NCBI GenBank assembly: GCA_963791225.1
Contig: CAWBRV010000008.1
Coordinates: 806,001 to 870,000, forward strand
Direction of reading: 5' to 3'
DNA length: 64,000 bases
DNA from: PALSA-612 sp963791225
GTDB lineage: Bacteria > Actinomycetota > Thermoleophilia > Gaiellales > Gaiellaceae
The position numbers and the translations under genes are program-made. Every line of letters starts with the position of its first letter. The stretch's first letter is position 1. Below the pieces are notes generated by a model, which was not told the DNA's origin, made no database searches, and saw nothing but the letters and a program-made list of their open reading frames with translations. Shown one piece after another: positions 8,503 through 16,490 of this stretch.

Positions 8503-9372
8503 GTGGAAGGGATGATCGAGGTCAACGGCATCAACCTGTGGCACCGGATCACGGGAGAGGGGGAGCCGGTGATCCAGATTCACGGCGCGGGTTTCGGCCA
8601 CTTCAACCTCGACCCGGCGACGCCGGTGCTCTCGCAGCACTTCCAGGTGGTCGATTTCGACATGCGCGGGTACGGCGCCTCGGACAAGCCGCTCCAGCAT
8701 TACGACATGGAGGTCTGGGCCGACGACATCGCTGCGCTCCAGGACGTGCTCGGCATCTCCGAGTCGCACATCCACGGCACCTCGATGGGCGGGATGATCG
8801 CCATCACCTTCGCCGGCAAGTACCCGGAGCGGACGACGTCAGTCGTGATCAACTGCGCCGCCGCCAAGCTCGGCCGCGCCGGCCGACTGATCTTCAAGAA
8901 CTGGATCGACATCGCGGAGCTGGACCCGGACGGGCCCGGCAGCCGCATCCTCGCCGAGCTGATCTCGTGGCAGGCCGTCTCGAAGGCCTGGCTCGAGTCC
9001 GAGGCCGGCCAGGGGATCGTCGACCACTGCCAGCAGATCCTCCGCGACTCGAACCGTCTCGAGGTCTTCACCGCCGCCTGTCAGGCCATGTGCGACATGG
9101 ACATCACGCCCTGGCTCGGCAAGATCACGTCGCCGGCGCTCGTGCTCGGCGGCGACGAGGACATCATGACCCCGTGGGACCAGGGGCCTGAAGGCGTGGG
9201 CCAGGAGGGCATCTACCAGGGGATCGCCGGCGCGGAGAAGCACGTGGTCCGCGGCGGCGGCCACTCGACCATCTTCGACTCGACCGACGAGCACAACCGG
9301 GTCGTCCTCGACTTCTTCCAGCGAAGCTCGCGTGCAAAGAGGGGCGTCGAGCAGACCACGGCATCCGCCTAA
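8503..9372 (+). CDS. Alpha/beta hydrolase
   Basis: A 289-residue alpha/beta hydrolase. GTG 8503 follows GAGGAGG at normal spacing; ATG 8512 is the alternative. The oxyanion segment 'VIQIHGAGFGH' precedes the nucleophile elbow HGTSMGG with Ser94; 'LGGDEDIMTP' carries the acid and 'GGGHSTIF' the His. It resembles enol-lactone, C-C bond or epoxide-type hydrolases, and the substrate cannot be told. A paralogue with the same elbow sits at 47919-48749, also beside the shared operator. It is divergent from the creatininase operon, and its promoter overlaps the GTCAGAC site, so induction with the hydantoin genes is likely. Confidence 0.9.
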   Translation: MEGMIEVNGINLWHRITGEGEPVIQIHGAGFGHFNLDPATPVLSQHFQVVDFDMRGYGASDKPLQHYDMEVWADDIAALQDVLGISESHIHGTSMGGMIAITFAGKYPERTTSVVINCAAAKLGRAGRLIFKNWIDIAELDPDGPGSRILAELISWQAVSKAWLESEAGQGIVDHCQQILRDSNRLEVFTAACQAMCDMDITPWLGKITSPALVLGGDEDIMTPWDQGPEGVGQEGIYQGIAGAEKHVVRGGGHSTIFDSTDEHNRVVLDFFQRSSRAKRGVEQTTASA

Positions 9373-9410
9373 GTGACACCGTTTTTTCGACCTAGGAACA
9401 CAGCGATGCG

Positions 9411-9446
9411 TCGCCGGAGCCGGGCTTTGCCCGGCGGGAGGCCCAG
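9411..9446. repeat. REP-like palindromic repeat, copy 1
   Basis: A GC-rich hairpin sequence, GCCGGAGCCGGGC-TTT-GCCCGGCGGGAG, follows the alpha/beta hydrolase. The core matches the element at 36541-36596 and, in inverse orientation and less exactly, that at 22484-22540. The CCGGGC/GCCCGG stem could also act as a transcription terminator for the upstream gene, but there is no T-run. Confidence 0.5.
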
Positions 9447-9455
9447 CAATCGAGA

Positions 9456-9555
9456 GGCAACTCTGGAGCCAAGGTTGAAGTTGCCGGCTCCGTTGTCGCT
9501 TGAACAGCAACCCACGTTCTCGAGGAGGGGGATCGTGGGGGAACCAGGGGTTCCC
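9456..9555 (+). promoter_or_regulatory. Structured leader of the NCS1 permease gene
   Basis: Two hairpins that cannot form together are visible. GGCAACT (9456-9462) pairs with AGTTGCC (9479-9485), and GGAGCC (9465-9470) pairs with GGCTCC (9486-9491). Further on, GGGAACC (9539-9545) pairs with GGTTCCC (9549-9555), ending 8 nt before the ATG. The only good Shine-Dalgarno, GAGGAGG at 9522-9528, lies upstream of this last hairpin. The arrangement suggests RNA-level control but matches no riboswitch class I know. Confidence 0.35.
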
Positions 9556-9563
9556 TCACGCTA

Positions 9564-10916
9564 ATGCCGGCAGTCGAAGAGTTCGGCGTCGAGGCGATCC
9601 CGGCCGGGCTGCAGACGGTCGGCTGGCGCGATCTCTTCGCGATCAACTTCACGTTCTTCCTCAACCCGGTCATGTACCTGCTCGGCGCGTTCGCGGTCGT
9701 CGAGGGGCATCTGCCGCTGCCGTGGGCGATGGCGGCGATGCTCGTCGGCCAGGCGATCGCGTACGCCGCACTCGTGATCGTCGCCGAGCCCGGGGTGGAC
9801 CACGGCCTCCCCGGCCAGGTGACGATGCGGGCGACGCTCGGCTTCTGGGGCTCGCGCCTGCTCAGCTCGCCGTACCGGGTCGTGGCCGCGACGTACTGGT
9901 TCGCAGCGCAGGCGCTCACGGGCGCGCTCGGGATCCAGGCGCTCGTCGAGGCGATGACGGGCACGCATCTCCGTCTCGTACCGATCGCGCTCTGCCTGGC
10001 GGTCTTCCACGCGGTGCTCGCCGTGCTCGGCTTCGACGTGATGCGCTGGGTGCTGCGGGCGGTGCTGCCGGTGTCGCTCGCGTTCACGGCGATCCTCGTC
10101 GGCCTGTTCCTGTCCACGGACGACCCGCGCTTCGCCGTCGGCCGTGTGCTCGACTCGCCCGACCAGCACCTGACCTGGGTCGGCTTCGCGACGTACGTGA
10201 CCGTGATCTGCGGCGCCTCCCTGACGCTGGTCGGGAACATCGCCGACGTCTGCCGCTACACGCCGACGCGCCGCGAGATGCGGATCGGGCTGATCGCCTC
10301 GGCGCTGACCGCGACCGCCGTGACGACGTTCGTCGGCGGGTACGCCGCGGCAGCGACCGGGGCGGTGAACCCGTTCGTCGCCGTGGCCGACCTGACCTCG
10401 AGCAGCGTGCTCCTGCTGGTGCTGATGCTGGCGATCGCCGTGCAGGGCATCGCCGCGAACATCACCAACGTCTACACGGCCGGGCTCTCGCTTGTGAACT
10501 CGGCACCGGTGCTCGGGCGCGTGCGCGCGACGATCCTCGTGGCGATCGCCGCGGTCTCGCTGTCGGCCTTCCCCGACTTCGTCGACCACGCGCAGCGGTG
10601 GATCACGCATCTCGGCAACGTGGCCGCGCCGCTCACGGGCGTCGTCCTCGCCGACTACCTCGTCCGACGGCGCAGGGAAGTCGACGTCGACGCGCTGTAC
10701 GACCCGGACGGCCGCTACCGGTTCCTGTCTGGCGTCAACGTCGAGGCCGTGCTCGCCGTCGCCGGTGCCGTCGCCGTCTACTACGCGGTGCCGGACGCGT
10801 GGCTGAAGGTCGCGTTCGGCCTCGGGGCGGGCGCGGGCCTCTATCTCCTGTTCGCCGCGGCCGGGCGCGCGATCGCACGGCCCGCTGCGGCCGCAGCCTC
10901 GCCGGCGCGCCGATGA
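9564..10916 (+). CDS. NCS1 family permease (nucleobase/hydantoin-type transporter)
   Basis: A 450-residue polytopic membrane protein with about twelve hydrophobic segments. The N-terminal 'TVGWRDLFAINFTFFLNPVMY' helix and 'CGASLTLVGNIADVCRYTP' near residue 215 fit the cytosine-permease/NCS1 family of cation or proton symporters for purines, pyrimidines, allantoin or hydantoins. No Shine-Dalgarno lies within 15 nt of the ATG; a hairpin separates it from an upstream GAGGAGG. The stop overlaps the M20 hydrolase ATG. Pairing with a carbamoyl-amidohydrolase favours a hydantoin or allantoin-type substrate, as in Mhp1 systems; this is inferred from context. Confidence 0.88.
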   Translation: MPAVEEFGVEAIPAGLQTVGWRDLFAINFTFFLNPVMYLLGAFAVVEGHLPLPWAMAAMLVGQAIAYAALVIVAEPGVDHGLPGQVTMRATLGFWGSRLLSSPYRVVAATYWFAAQALTGALGIQALVEAMTGTHLRLVPIALCLAVFHAVLAVLGFDVMRWVLRAVLPVSLAFTAILVGLFLSTDDPRFAVGRVLDSPDQHLTWVGFATYVTVICGASLTLVGNIADVCRYTPTRREMRIGLIASALTATAVTTFVGGYAAAATGAVNPFVAVADLTSSSVLLLVLMLAIAVQGIAANITNVYTAGLSLVNSAPVLGRVRATILVAIAAVSLSAFPDFVDHAQRWITHLGNVAAPLTGVVLADYLVRRRREVDVDALYDPDGRYRFLSGVNVEAVLAVAGAVAVYYAVPDAWLKVAFGLGAGAGLYLLFAAAGRAIARPAAAAASPARR

Positions 10917-12118
10917 GCGCAGGCCGCATCCTCGAGCGCTGCGACGAGCTCGCGCGCTTCAGCGAGGAGGACGGGCTGATCACCCGCTGGTACGGCTCGC
11001 GGTCGCTCGTCGAGGCGGCGGACGCCGTCGCCGGCTGGATGGAGGCGGCGGGTCTGGCCGTTCGTCGCGATGCCGTCGGCAACGTGATCGGCCGGGCGGG
11101 CGGCGGCGAGGGCACCTTCGTCCTCGCCTCGCACATCGACACGGTCCGCGACGCCGGCCGCTACGACGGCCCGCTCGGGGTGATCCTCGCCATCGAGGCC
11201 GCCGAGCGTGTCGGCGACCTGCCTTTCGTGCTCGAGGTCGTGGCGTTCGCCGACGAGGAGGGGGGCCGCTTTCCACTCTCGTTCCTCGGGAGCCGTTGCT
11301 GGTCGGGCCTGCTGTCACCCGAGGACGGCTCGGTGACCGATTCGGAGGGCGACTCCCTCGCCGAGGCCGTGCGTGCCATGGGCGGCGATCCCGCGGCGAT
11401 CGGAACGCGCTCGGCGCCCGACGACCTGCTCGGCTACCTCGAGGTGCACATCGAGCAAGGCCCGGTGCTCCAGGATGAGGACCTCTCGGTCGGCATCGTG
11501 ACGGCGATCGCCGCGCAAAGCAGGGGGAACATCGACCTGCAAGGGACGGCAGGGCACGCCGGCAACACCCCCATGCGCCTGCGTCGGGACGCGCTCGCCG
11601 GCGCAGCCGAGCTCGTCCTCGAGGTGGAGCGGCTGGCGCGCGAGACCGACGGGCTGACGGCAACGGTCGGGCGCATCAGCGTCGACCCCAACGTCGGCAA
11701 CGTGATCGCGGGCCGGGCGAGGCTCAACTACGACGTCCGCCACCAGGACGGCGGTGTTCGTGATCGCGCGCGCGACGAGCTCGAGGCGGCCGCGCGTGCG
11801 ATCACGGCTCGGCGCGGGCTCCAGCTCGACTGGCAGCGGCGCGACGACCTCGCCGCCGTGCCGATGTCCTCGCGCCTCCGCGAGCGGCTCGCGCTCGCGT
11901 GCAGGGAGGCGGGCGTGCGCCCGTTCGAGCTCGGCAGCGGCGCCGGCCACGACGCCGTCACCGTGTCGCCGCTGACATCCGAGGTCGCCATGCTCTTCGT
12001 GCGCTGCAAGGACGGGATCAGCCACAACCCGGCCGAGTCCGTCCGCGAGGAGGACGTCGAGGTGGCGCTCGACGTCGTGACCCGGTTCCTGCATACATCC
12101 GATCCGATTCCGGGTTGA
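10913..12118 (+). CDS. M20 family N-carbamoyl-amino acid / allantoate amidohydrolase
   Basis: A 401-residue peptidase-M20-fold hydrolase. Metal ligands are visible in 'LASHIDTVRDAGRYDGPLGV' (His, Asp), 'FADEEGGRF' (catalytic and binding Glu), 'VHIEQGPVL' (His) and 'GISHNPAESV' (C-terminal His). The 'HIEQGPVL' block is typical of the HyuC/AllC/beta-ureidopropionase group, which removes carbamoyl from N-carbamoyl amino acids or allantoate. ATG 10913 overlaps the permease stop (ATGA). With the NCS1 carrier it forms an import-and-hydrolyse pair complementing the hydantoinases nearby. Confidence 0.9.
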   Translation: MSAGRILERCDELARFSEEDGLITRWYGSRSLVEAADAVAGWMEAAGLAVRRDAVGNVIGRAGGGEGTFVLASHIDTVRDAGRYDGPLGVILAIEAAERVGDLPFVLEVVAFADEEGGRFPLSFLGSRCWSGLLSPEDGSVTDSEGDSLAEAVRAMGGDPAAIGTRSAPDDLLGYLEVHIEQGPVLQDEDLSVGIVTAIAAQSRGNIDLQGTAGHAGNTPMRLRRDALAGAAELVLEVERLARETDGLTATVGRISVDPNVGNVIAGRARLNYDVRHQDGGVRDRARDELEAAARAITARRGLQLDWQRRDDLAAVPMSSRLRERLALACREAGVRPFELGSGAGHDAVTVSPLTSEVAMLFVRCKDGISHNPAESVREEDVEVALDVVTRFLHTSDPIPG

Positions 12119-12135
12119 GCGCGAAGGAGCGGGTA

Positions 12136-12621
12136 GTGGGCGCGACACGGCGCTGGCACCTCCTCCTCGGCGCGAGCTGTGCCCTCGTTGCGGCCGGCGT
12201 CGCAGCTGCGATCGTGGTCGCCTTCCCCGGGACGTCCGAGGCGGCGCCGACGAGGGCGCAGTTCCTGGCACGGGTCGCGGCCGTCTGCCGTGTCTACGGC
12301 CCGCAGCTCGACAGGGTCCCGCCTCCGACGGACATCGCCGTCCCGGGGGAGGTGGCGACCTCCGTCGAGAAGGCGCTGCCGCTCCTCCAGGCCGAGAGCA
12401 AGGCGGTGCGGGCGCTCCGCAGCCCGAGCGAGCTGAAGGCGCGGCTCGCACGCTGGCATGCGCTCAACGACCACTCGCTCGCAAGGCTCGAGGACGCCCT
12501 TCGGGCCGCACGCGAGCCGGATCTCAGCACGATGGGCGTCGCGTACGTGCAGTTTCTGCTGGACGGCCAACGGGCCGAAAAAGTAGGCCGGACGATCGGA
12601 TTCCCGCGACCGCCCTGCTAG
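12136..12621 (+). CDS. Small secreted protein of unknown function
   Basis: A 161-residue protein. GTG 12136 has AAGGAG at 12124-12129, a good spacing, and was preferred over TTG 12115. After a short basic start, residues 8-30 are a hydrophobic signal or anchor segment. The remainder is helical and charged, with a Cys near residue 53 and a C-terminal Pro-Pro-Cys. I do not recognise a family. It lies 17 bp after the M20 gene and may be the last gene of that operon; the region downstream contains the promoter of the ABC transporter. Confidence 0.65.
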   Translation: MGATRRWHLLLGASCALVAAGVAAAIVVAFPGTSEAAPTRAQFLARVAAVCRVYGPQLDRVPPPTDIAVPGEVATSVEKALPLLQAESKAVRALRSPSELKARLARWHALNDHSLARLEDALRAAREPDLSTMGVAYVQFLLDGQRAEKVGRTIGFPRPPC

Positions 12622-12631
12622 GGCCGTGGCG

Positions 12632-12675
12632 GATGTCAGACATCATTTGACTCCCGGGGTGAACCGCTGTATACA
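12632..12675 (+). promoter_or_regulatory. Strong promoter with perfect TGTCAGACA operator for the ABC transporter
   Basis: The -35 box TTGACT (12647-12652), a 17-bp spacer and the -10 box TATACA (12670-12675) make one of the best consensus promoters in the window. Immediately upstream is the 13-bp palindrome GATGTCAGACATC (12632-12644), the most symmetric copy of the recurring operator. The transcript would begin near 12682 and carry an untranslated leader of about 130 nt before ATG 12813. Confidence 0.75.
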
Positions 12676-12812
12676 AGTCCCATTCCACGGTCGGGTGTCA
12701 CCCATCCTTGCGGCGACTTGCGGCATCCCGGTGTCGTACTCGGTCGATGTGACGGGCCCGCGTGGACATTCGAGATCCTCGAGAGGGCGGCGAGGGGAAA
12801 GGAGTTCGGCAG

Positions 12813-14345
12813 ATGAGTTTCGAGGAGTACGATCCCCTCGAGGTCGCAAAGGATCTCCAGGCCAACTCGGATCTTGGCCGGAGCGACTTCAGCGAGCCGA
12901 GGGCAGACGAGCCGAGCGGAGGGATGAGTCGCCGTGACCTGCTCGTCAGGGGCGGCGTCGGCGCCGCAGCAGTCGCGGGCGCCGGCATGCTCGGCGGCGC
13001 CGCCGCGGCGGCGACGGACCGTCCGGCCAAGAAGGGTGCCTTCACCGGCACGCTGAACGTGATCACCCTCGGCGTGGAGTGGCCGACGCCGGAGGTTGCG
13101 CAGAAGGCGAAGAAGGACCTCGGCTTCGGCTTCAACCTGACGGTGACCGACCCGGTCACAATGGTTCAGAAGGCGATCACGGCGCCACAGACCTTCGACA
13201 TCTTCGGGGGTTACAACTACCAGGACATCCAGATGTGGTCGTCGCATCATCTGATGCCCTTCGACACCCACAAGCTCAAGGCGTGGCCCCAGCTCTACAA
13301 GCTGTTCGCCTGGGGCAAGACCAACCCCGGCTCGTCGGGCCAGACGTACGGCGACGGAGACGCTCCGTTCCGCGCCCTCTTCCTGAAGCAGGGAACAAGC
13401 GGCCTGCCGCTGACGAAGGAAGGCCCGAAGTCCAACAAGGACATCGTCCAGTGGGTCACCAACGAGGCCACCAACAAGACGAGCGGCCCGATGCCCCGGT
13501 ACATCGTCGGTCCCCCCGCGCACTTCAACGCGGACTCGATCGGCTACAACGCCGACGTCGTCAAGAAGCTGCCGGGTCAGGTCGGGTGGCAGGAGCTCCT
13601 GAACAAGTCGTACAAGGGCCGCGTTGCCTTGCTCAAGGACCCGGGCATCGTCATGCAGGACATCGGCAACGCTCTCAAGGCCCTGGGCATCTTCAAGCCC
13701 AAGGACATGGGCAACATGACGCAGGCCGAGATCGACAAGGTCGTCAAGATCGCGACCACCTACAAGAAGGCCGGGCAGTTCCGCGCCTACTGGGCGAACT
13801 TCAACGAGTCCGTCAGCCTGATGGCGTCGAAGGCGGTCGTGATCGAGTCGATGTGGTCACCGGCCGTCGCGCTGCTCGTCGCGCAGGGCATCAACGTGAA
13901 GTACGCGGCTCCGCCCACGGGCTTCCGTGGCTGGTGCAGCGCCCAGAGCATCGCGGCGCACGTCGCGAGCGATCCGGCCAAGCTGCAGGCCTGCTACGAC
14001 TACATCAACTGGATGTACGACGGTTGGCTCGGCGCCACGATCATGCGCCAGGGCTACTACATCGGCAACGGCGGGACCCTGCGGAACTGGATCGCCACGA
14101 AAGGTGCGTCGAATCCCGCTGGCGGGATCCCCTTCAAGACCGACGAGTACGACTTCTGGTACAAGGGCGCGACCGCGGGTCGCAACTTGCCCGGGATCAC
14201 CGGCCACGTCGGCGACATCAAGAAGGGGACGAAGCGCGACGGAGGGTCGTTCTCCCAGCGCATCGGCCACTACTCGTCGTGGAACAGCTACTTCACGCAG
14301 GCTGCGTACCAGATCAAGCGGTGGAACGACTTCCTCAGCGCCTAA
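12813..14345 (+). CDS. ABC transporter solute-binding protein (PotD/PotF-like), Tat-exported
   Basis: A 510-residue periplasmic-type binding protein related to polyamine/Fe-type family 1 binding proteins. ATG 12813 has AAAGGAG at ideal spacing. The Tat motif SRRDLL is at residues 39-44, preceded by a 37-residue acidic extension not usual before a Tat signal; it is followed by an Ala-rich hydrophobic stretch. The mature part includes 'FDIFGGYNYQDIQMW' and 'FRGWCSAQSIAAHV'. It is the first gene of the transporter operon, followed after 7 bp by the ATPase. A paralogue lacking the extension is at 21085-22476. The ligand is unknown; a cationic or amide nitrogen compound would fit the neighbourhood. 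Confidence 0.9.
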   Translation: MSFEEYDPLEVAKDLQANSDLGRSDFSEPRADEPSGGMSRRDLLVRGGVGAAAVAGAGMLGGAAAAATDRPAKKGAFTGTLNVITLGVEWPTPEVAQKAKKDLGFGFNLTVTDPVTMVQKAITAPQTFDIFGGYNYQDIQMWSSHHLMPFDTHKLKAWPQLYKLFAWGKTNPGSSGQTYGDGDAPFRALFLKQGTSGLPLTKEGPKSNKDIVQWVTNEATNKTSGPMPRYIVGPPAHFNADSIGYNADVVKKLPGQVGWQELLNKSYKGRVALLKDPGIVMQDIGNALKALGIFKPKDMGNMTQAEIDKVVKIATTYKKAGQFRAYWANFNESVSLMASKAVVIESMWSPAVALLVAQGINVKYAAPPTGFRGWCSAQSIAAHVASDPAKLQACYDYINWMYDGWLGATIMRQGYYIGNGGTLRNWIATKGASNPAGGIPFKTDEYDFWYKGATAGRNLPGITGHVGDIKKGTKRDGGSFSQRIGHYSSWNSYFTQAAYQIKRWNDFLSA

Positions 14346-14352
14346 GGACTGG

Positions 14353-15507
14353 ATGACTGAGGGGGTCGCAGACGCGAGCACGGAGGGGGCGGCACCGACC
14401 GCCCCCTCCGTGCCTTCAGGCACGGGCCTCGACCTGATCGGGCTCACGAAGGTCTTCCCCGGCGGCACCGTCGCCGTCGACGACGTGAACCTCCACGTCG
14501 ACCATGGGGAATACGTCGTCCTCCTCGGCCCGTCGGGCTGCGGGAAGACGACGACCCTGCGCATGATCGGCGGGCACGAGTATCCGTCGGAGGGAGACAT
14601 CGTCCTCGACGGGCAGTCGCTCGTCGACCTTCCGCCGCACAAGCGGGCCACGACCACGGTCTTCCAACACTTCGCCCTCTTCCCGCACCGCTCCGCGCTC
14701 GACAACGTCGCTTTCGGGCTGAAGATGGAGGGCATGCGCAAGGACGAGCGCCGGAAGCGTGCCATGGAGGCGCTCGAGATGGTCGGGCTCTCGGACCTCG
14801 CCAACCGTAAGCCGGGCGCCTTGTCGGGCGGTCAGCAGCAGCGGGTCGCGCTCGCGCGCGTGCTCGTGACGAAGCCGAAGGCACTGCTGCTCGACGAGCC
14901 GCTTGGTGACCTCGACCGGCTGCTCCAGCTCCGGATGCGCGTCGAGCTTCGCAACCTGCAGCGTCAGCTCGGGCTGATGTTCGTCCACGTGACGCACAAC
15001 CAGGAAGAGGCGCTGTCGATGGCCGACCGGATCGTGGTCATGAACGACGCTCGCATCCAGCAGATCGCGGATCCGCTCACGATCGCCACCAGGCCGGCGA
15101 CCGAGCTCGTGGCGCGGTTCATGGGTGACAACAACATCATCCGCGGCAAGGTCGCCGAGGCCCAGAACGGACGTATCGTCGTCGAGGACGAGCACCACGT
15201 CCGGGTCAGCGCTCGGATCGAAGGAGCAGGCGCGCCGGCGGTGGGGGAGCCGGCGCTCGTGGCCATCCGTGCCGCCGCCGTCGACGTCGGTCAAAGCGCC
15301 GGTGACGTCGCGGCGGGCAATACCGCGGAATGCGAGATCGTGTTCGTCGAGTTCCTGGGCGATCTCGTCAAGCTGCATCTGACCGCCGGGGGCGAGCGCA
15401 TGCTGGCGAAGGTTCCCGGCGAGCGCTATCCCGACTTCCGGGGCAAGGAGGGCGAGAAGATCCGGATCTCCTGGAAGGAGGAGGATGTCCAGCTCCTCCA
15501 GTCCTGA
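14353..15507 (+). CDS. ABC transporter ATP-binding protein (PotA-like)
   Basis: A 384-residue ATPase with a C-terminal TOBE-type regulatory domain. Walker A is 'GPSGCGKTT' (59-67), signature 'LSGGQQQR' (157-164), Walker B 'ALLLDEP' (177-183) and the H-loop His is at 215. The D-loop region reads GDLDR instead of the common SALDR. ATG 14353 has a weak AAGGA; the first 20 codons contain a perfect 15-bp hairpin, so the start is the least secure part. It overlaps the first permease gene by 23 bp. It would energise import by the PotBC-like permeases using one of the two solute-binding proteins. Confidence 0.92.
   Translation: MTEGVADASTEGAAPTAPSVPSGTGLDLIGLTKVFPGGTVAVDDVNLHVDHGEYVVLLGPSGCGKTTTLRMIGGHEYPSEGDIVLDGQSLVDLPPHKRATTTVFQHFALFPHRSALDNVAFGLKMEGMRKDERRKRAMEALEMVGLSDLANRKPGALSGGQQQRVALARVLVTKPKALLLDEPLGDLDRLLQLRMRVELRNLQRQLGLMFVHVTHNQEEALSMADRIVVMNDARIQQIADPLTIATRPATELVARFMGDNNIIRGKVAEAQNGRIVVEDEHHVRVSARIEGAGAPAVGEPALVAIRAAAVDVGQSAGDVAAGNTAECEIVFVEFLGDLVKLHLTAGGERMLAKVPGERYPDFRGKEGEKIRISWKEEDVQLLQS
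14378..14413 (+). terminator. Terminator/attenuator-type hairpin between binding-protein and ATPase genes
   Basis: A perfect 15-bp stem (14378-14392 with 14399-14413) closes a 6-nt loop. It starts 32 bp after the solute-binding protein stop and lies inside the first codons of the ATPase gene. No T-run follows. Such a stem would stabilise the upstream message or attenuate transcription, giving excess binding protein over membrane components, as is common in ABC operons. Confidence 0.5.
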
Positions 15508-16490
15508 GCCACCGCAGCCGCCGCACCTCGACCTCGAAGAGATCGAGGAGGACGAACGCGAGGTCGAGCACGAGCACGAGCGGGCGCTCGGGACGGCGCG
15601 GGCGGCACGCAAGGAGCATGGACGCGGCTGGGTCACGTTCGCGTGGGCGCTCCCGGGCTTCGTCTGGCTTGCCTTCTTCCTCATCGCTCCGCTCGTCTTC
15701 ATCGTGCTGATGAGCTTCTGGACGCCGGACACGGCGAAGGGTTTCGTCAAGGTGTGGACGACCACGAACTACGGCGCGCTGCTCCATCCCGTTCAACCTG
15801 AGCAACGCCTACTGGAAGGACATGTGGCGGTCGTTCCAGATCTCGATCATCGCCGTCGCTGCGTGCCTCGTGTTCGGCTTCCCCGTCGCCTACTTCCTGG
15901 CGATGAAGGTGCAGAAGCTCCAGTACCAGATCGGGCTCTTCATCCTCGCGCTCGCGCCCTTCTGGACGAGTTTCACCACGCGTTCGGTCGCGTGGGCGTA
16001 CCCGCTCATGGGAAGCCACGGGGCGCTGAATTACTTCCTGACCTACCTCGGCGTTTCCAGCCTCGACCATCCGCTGATCGACACGGAGTTCACGCAGCTC
16101 TCCGTACAGCTCGCGATGATCCAGCTCTACATCCTGTTCATGGTCACGCCGATCTTCTTCCTGCTCTCGCAGGTCGACCGGCACGCGATCGAGGCCGCCC
16201 GCGACCTCGGCGGCAACTGGCTCAGCACCTTCCGGGAGGTGATCCTCCCCCAGACGATGCCGGGCATCGTGATCGGCTCGATCTTCATCTTCGTGCTGAC
16301 GATGGGCGAGTACGGCACCGTCCAGGTGATCAGCCAGGGCGCGGTCACCACCGTCGGGGTGTACATCCAGAATCAGATCGTCGGTACCCAGTACCCGCAG
16401 GGGGCGGCGTCGGCGGTGTTGCTCGTGTTCATCCTGATCCTGGGCGTGTTCGCGATCACCCGTTTCGCCAATCTTCGGGAGGAGCTGTGA
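15485..16490 (+). CDS. ABC transporter permease (PotB-like), interrupted by a frameshift
   Basis: ATG 15485, after GGAGGAGG, begins an acidic cytoplasmic stretch (residues 15-45 rich in Glu) and a first membrane helix 'FAWALPGFVWLAFFLIAP'. The frame then breaks near 15788: removing one C of the CCC at 15788-15790 joins '..NYGALLH' to 'PFNLSNAYWKDMWRSFQIS'. The continuation runs to 16490 with five more helices and the permease EAA loop 'EAARDLGGNWLSTFREVILP'. The restored protein of about 335 residues is normal for PotB/HisM-type permeases. All other parts of the gene are intact, so a sequencing indel is more likely than a dead gene. Confidence 0.8.
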
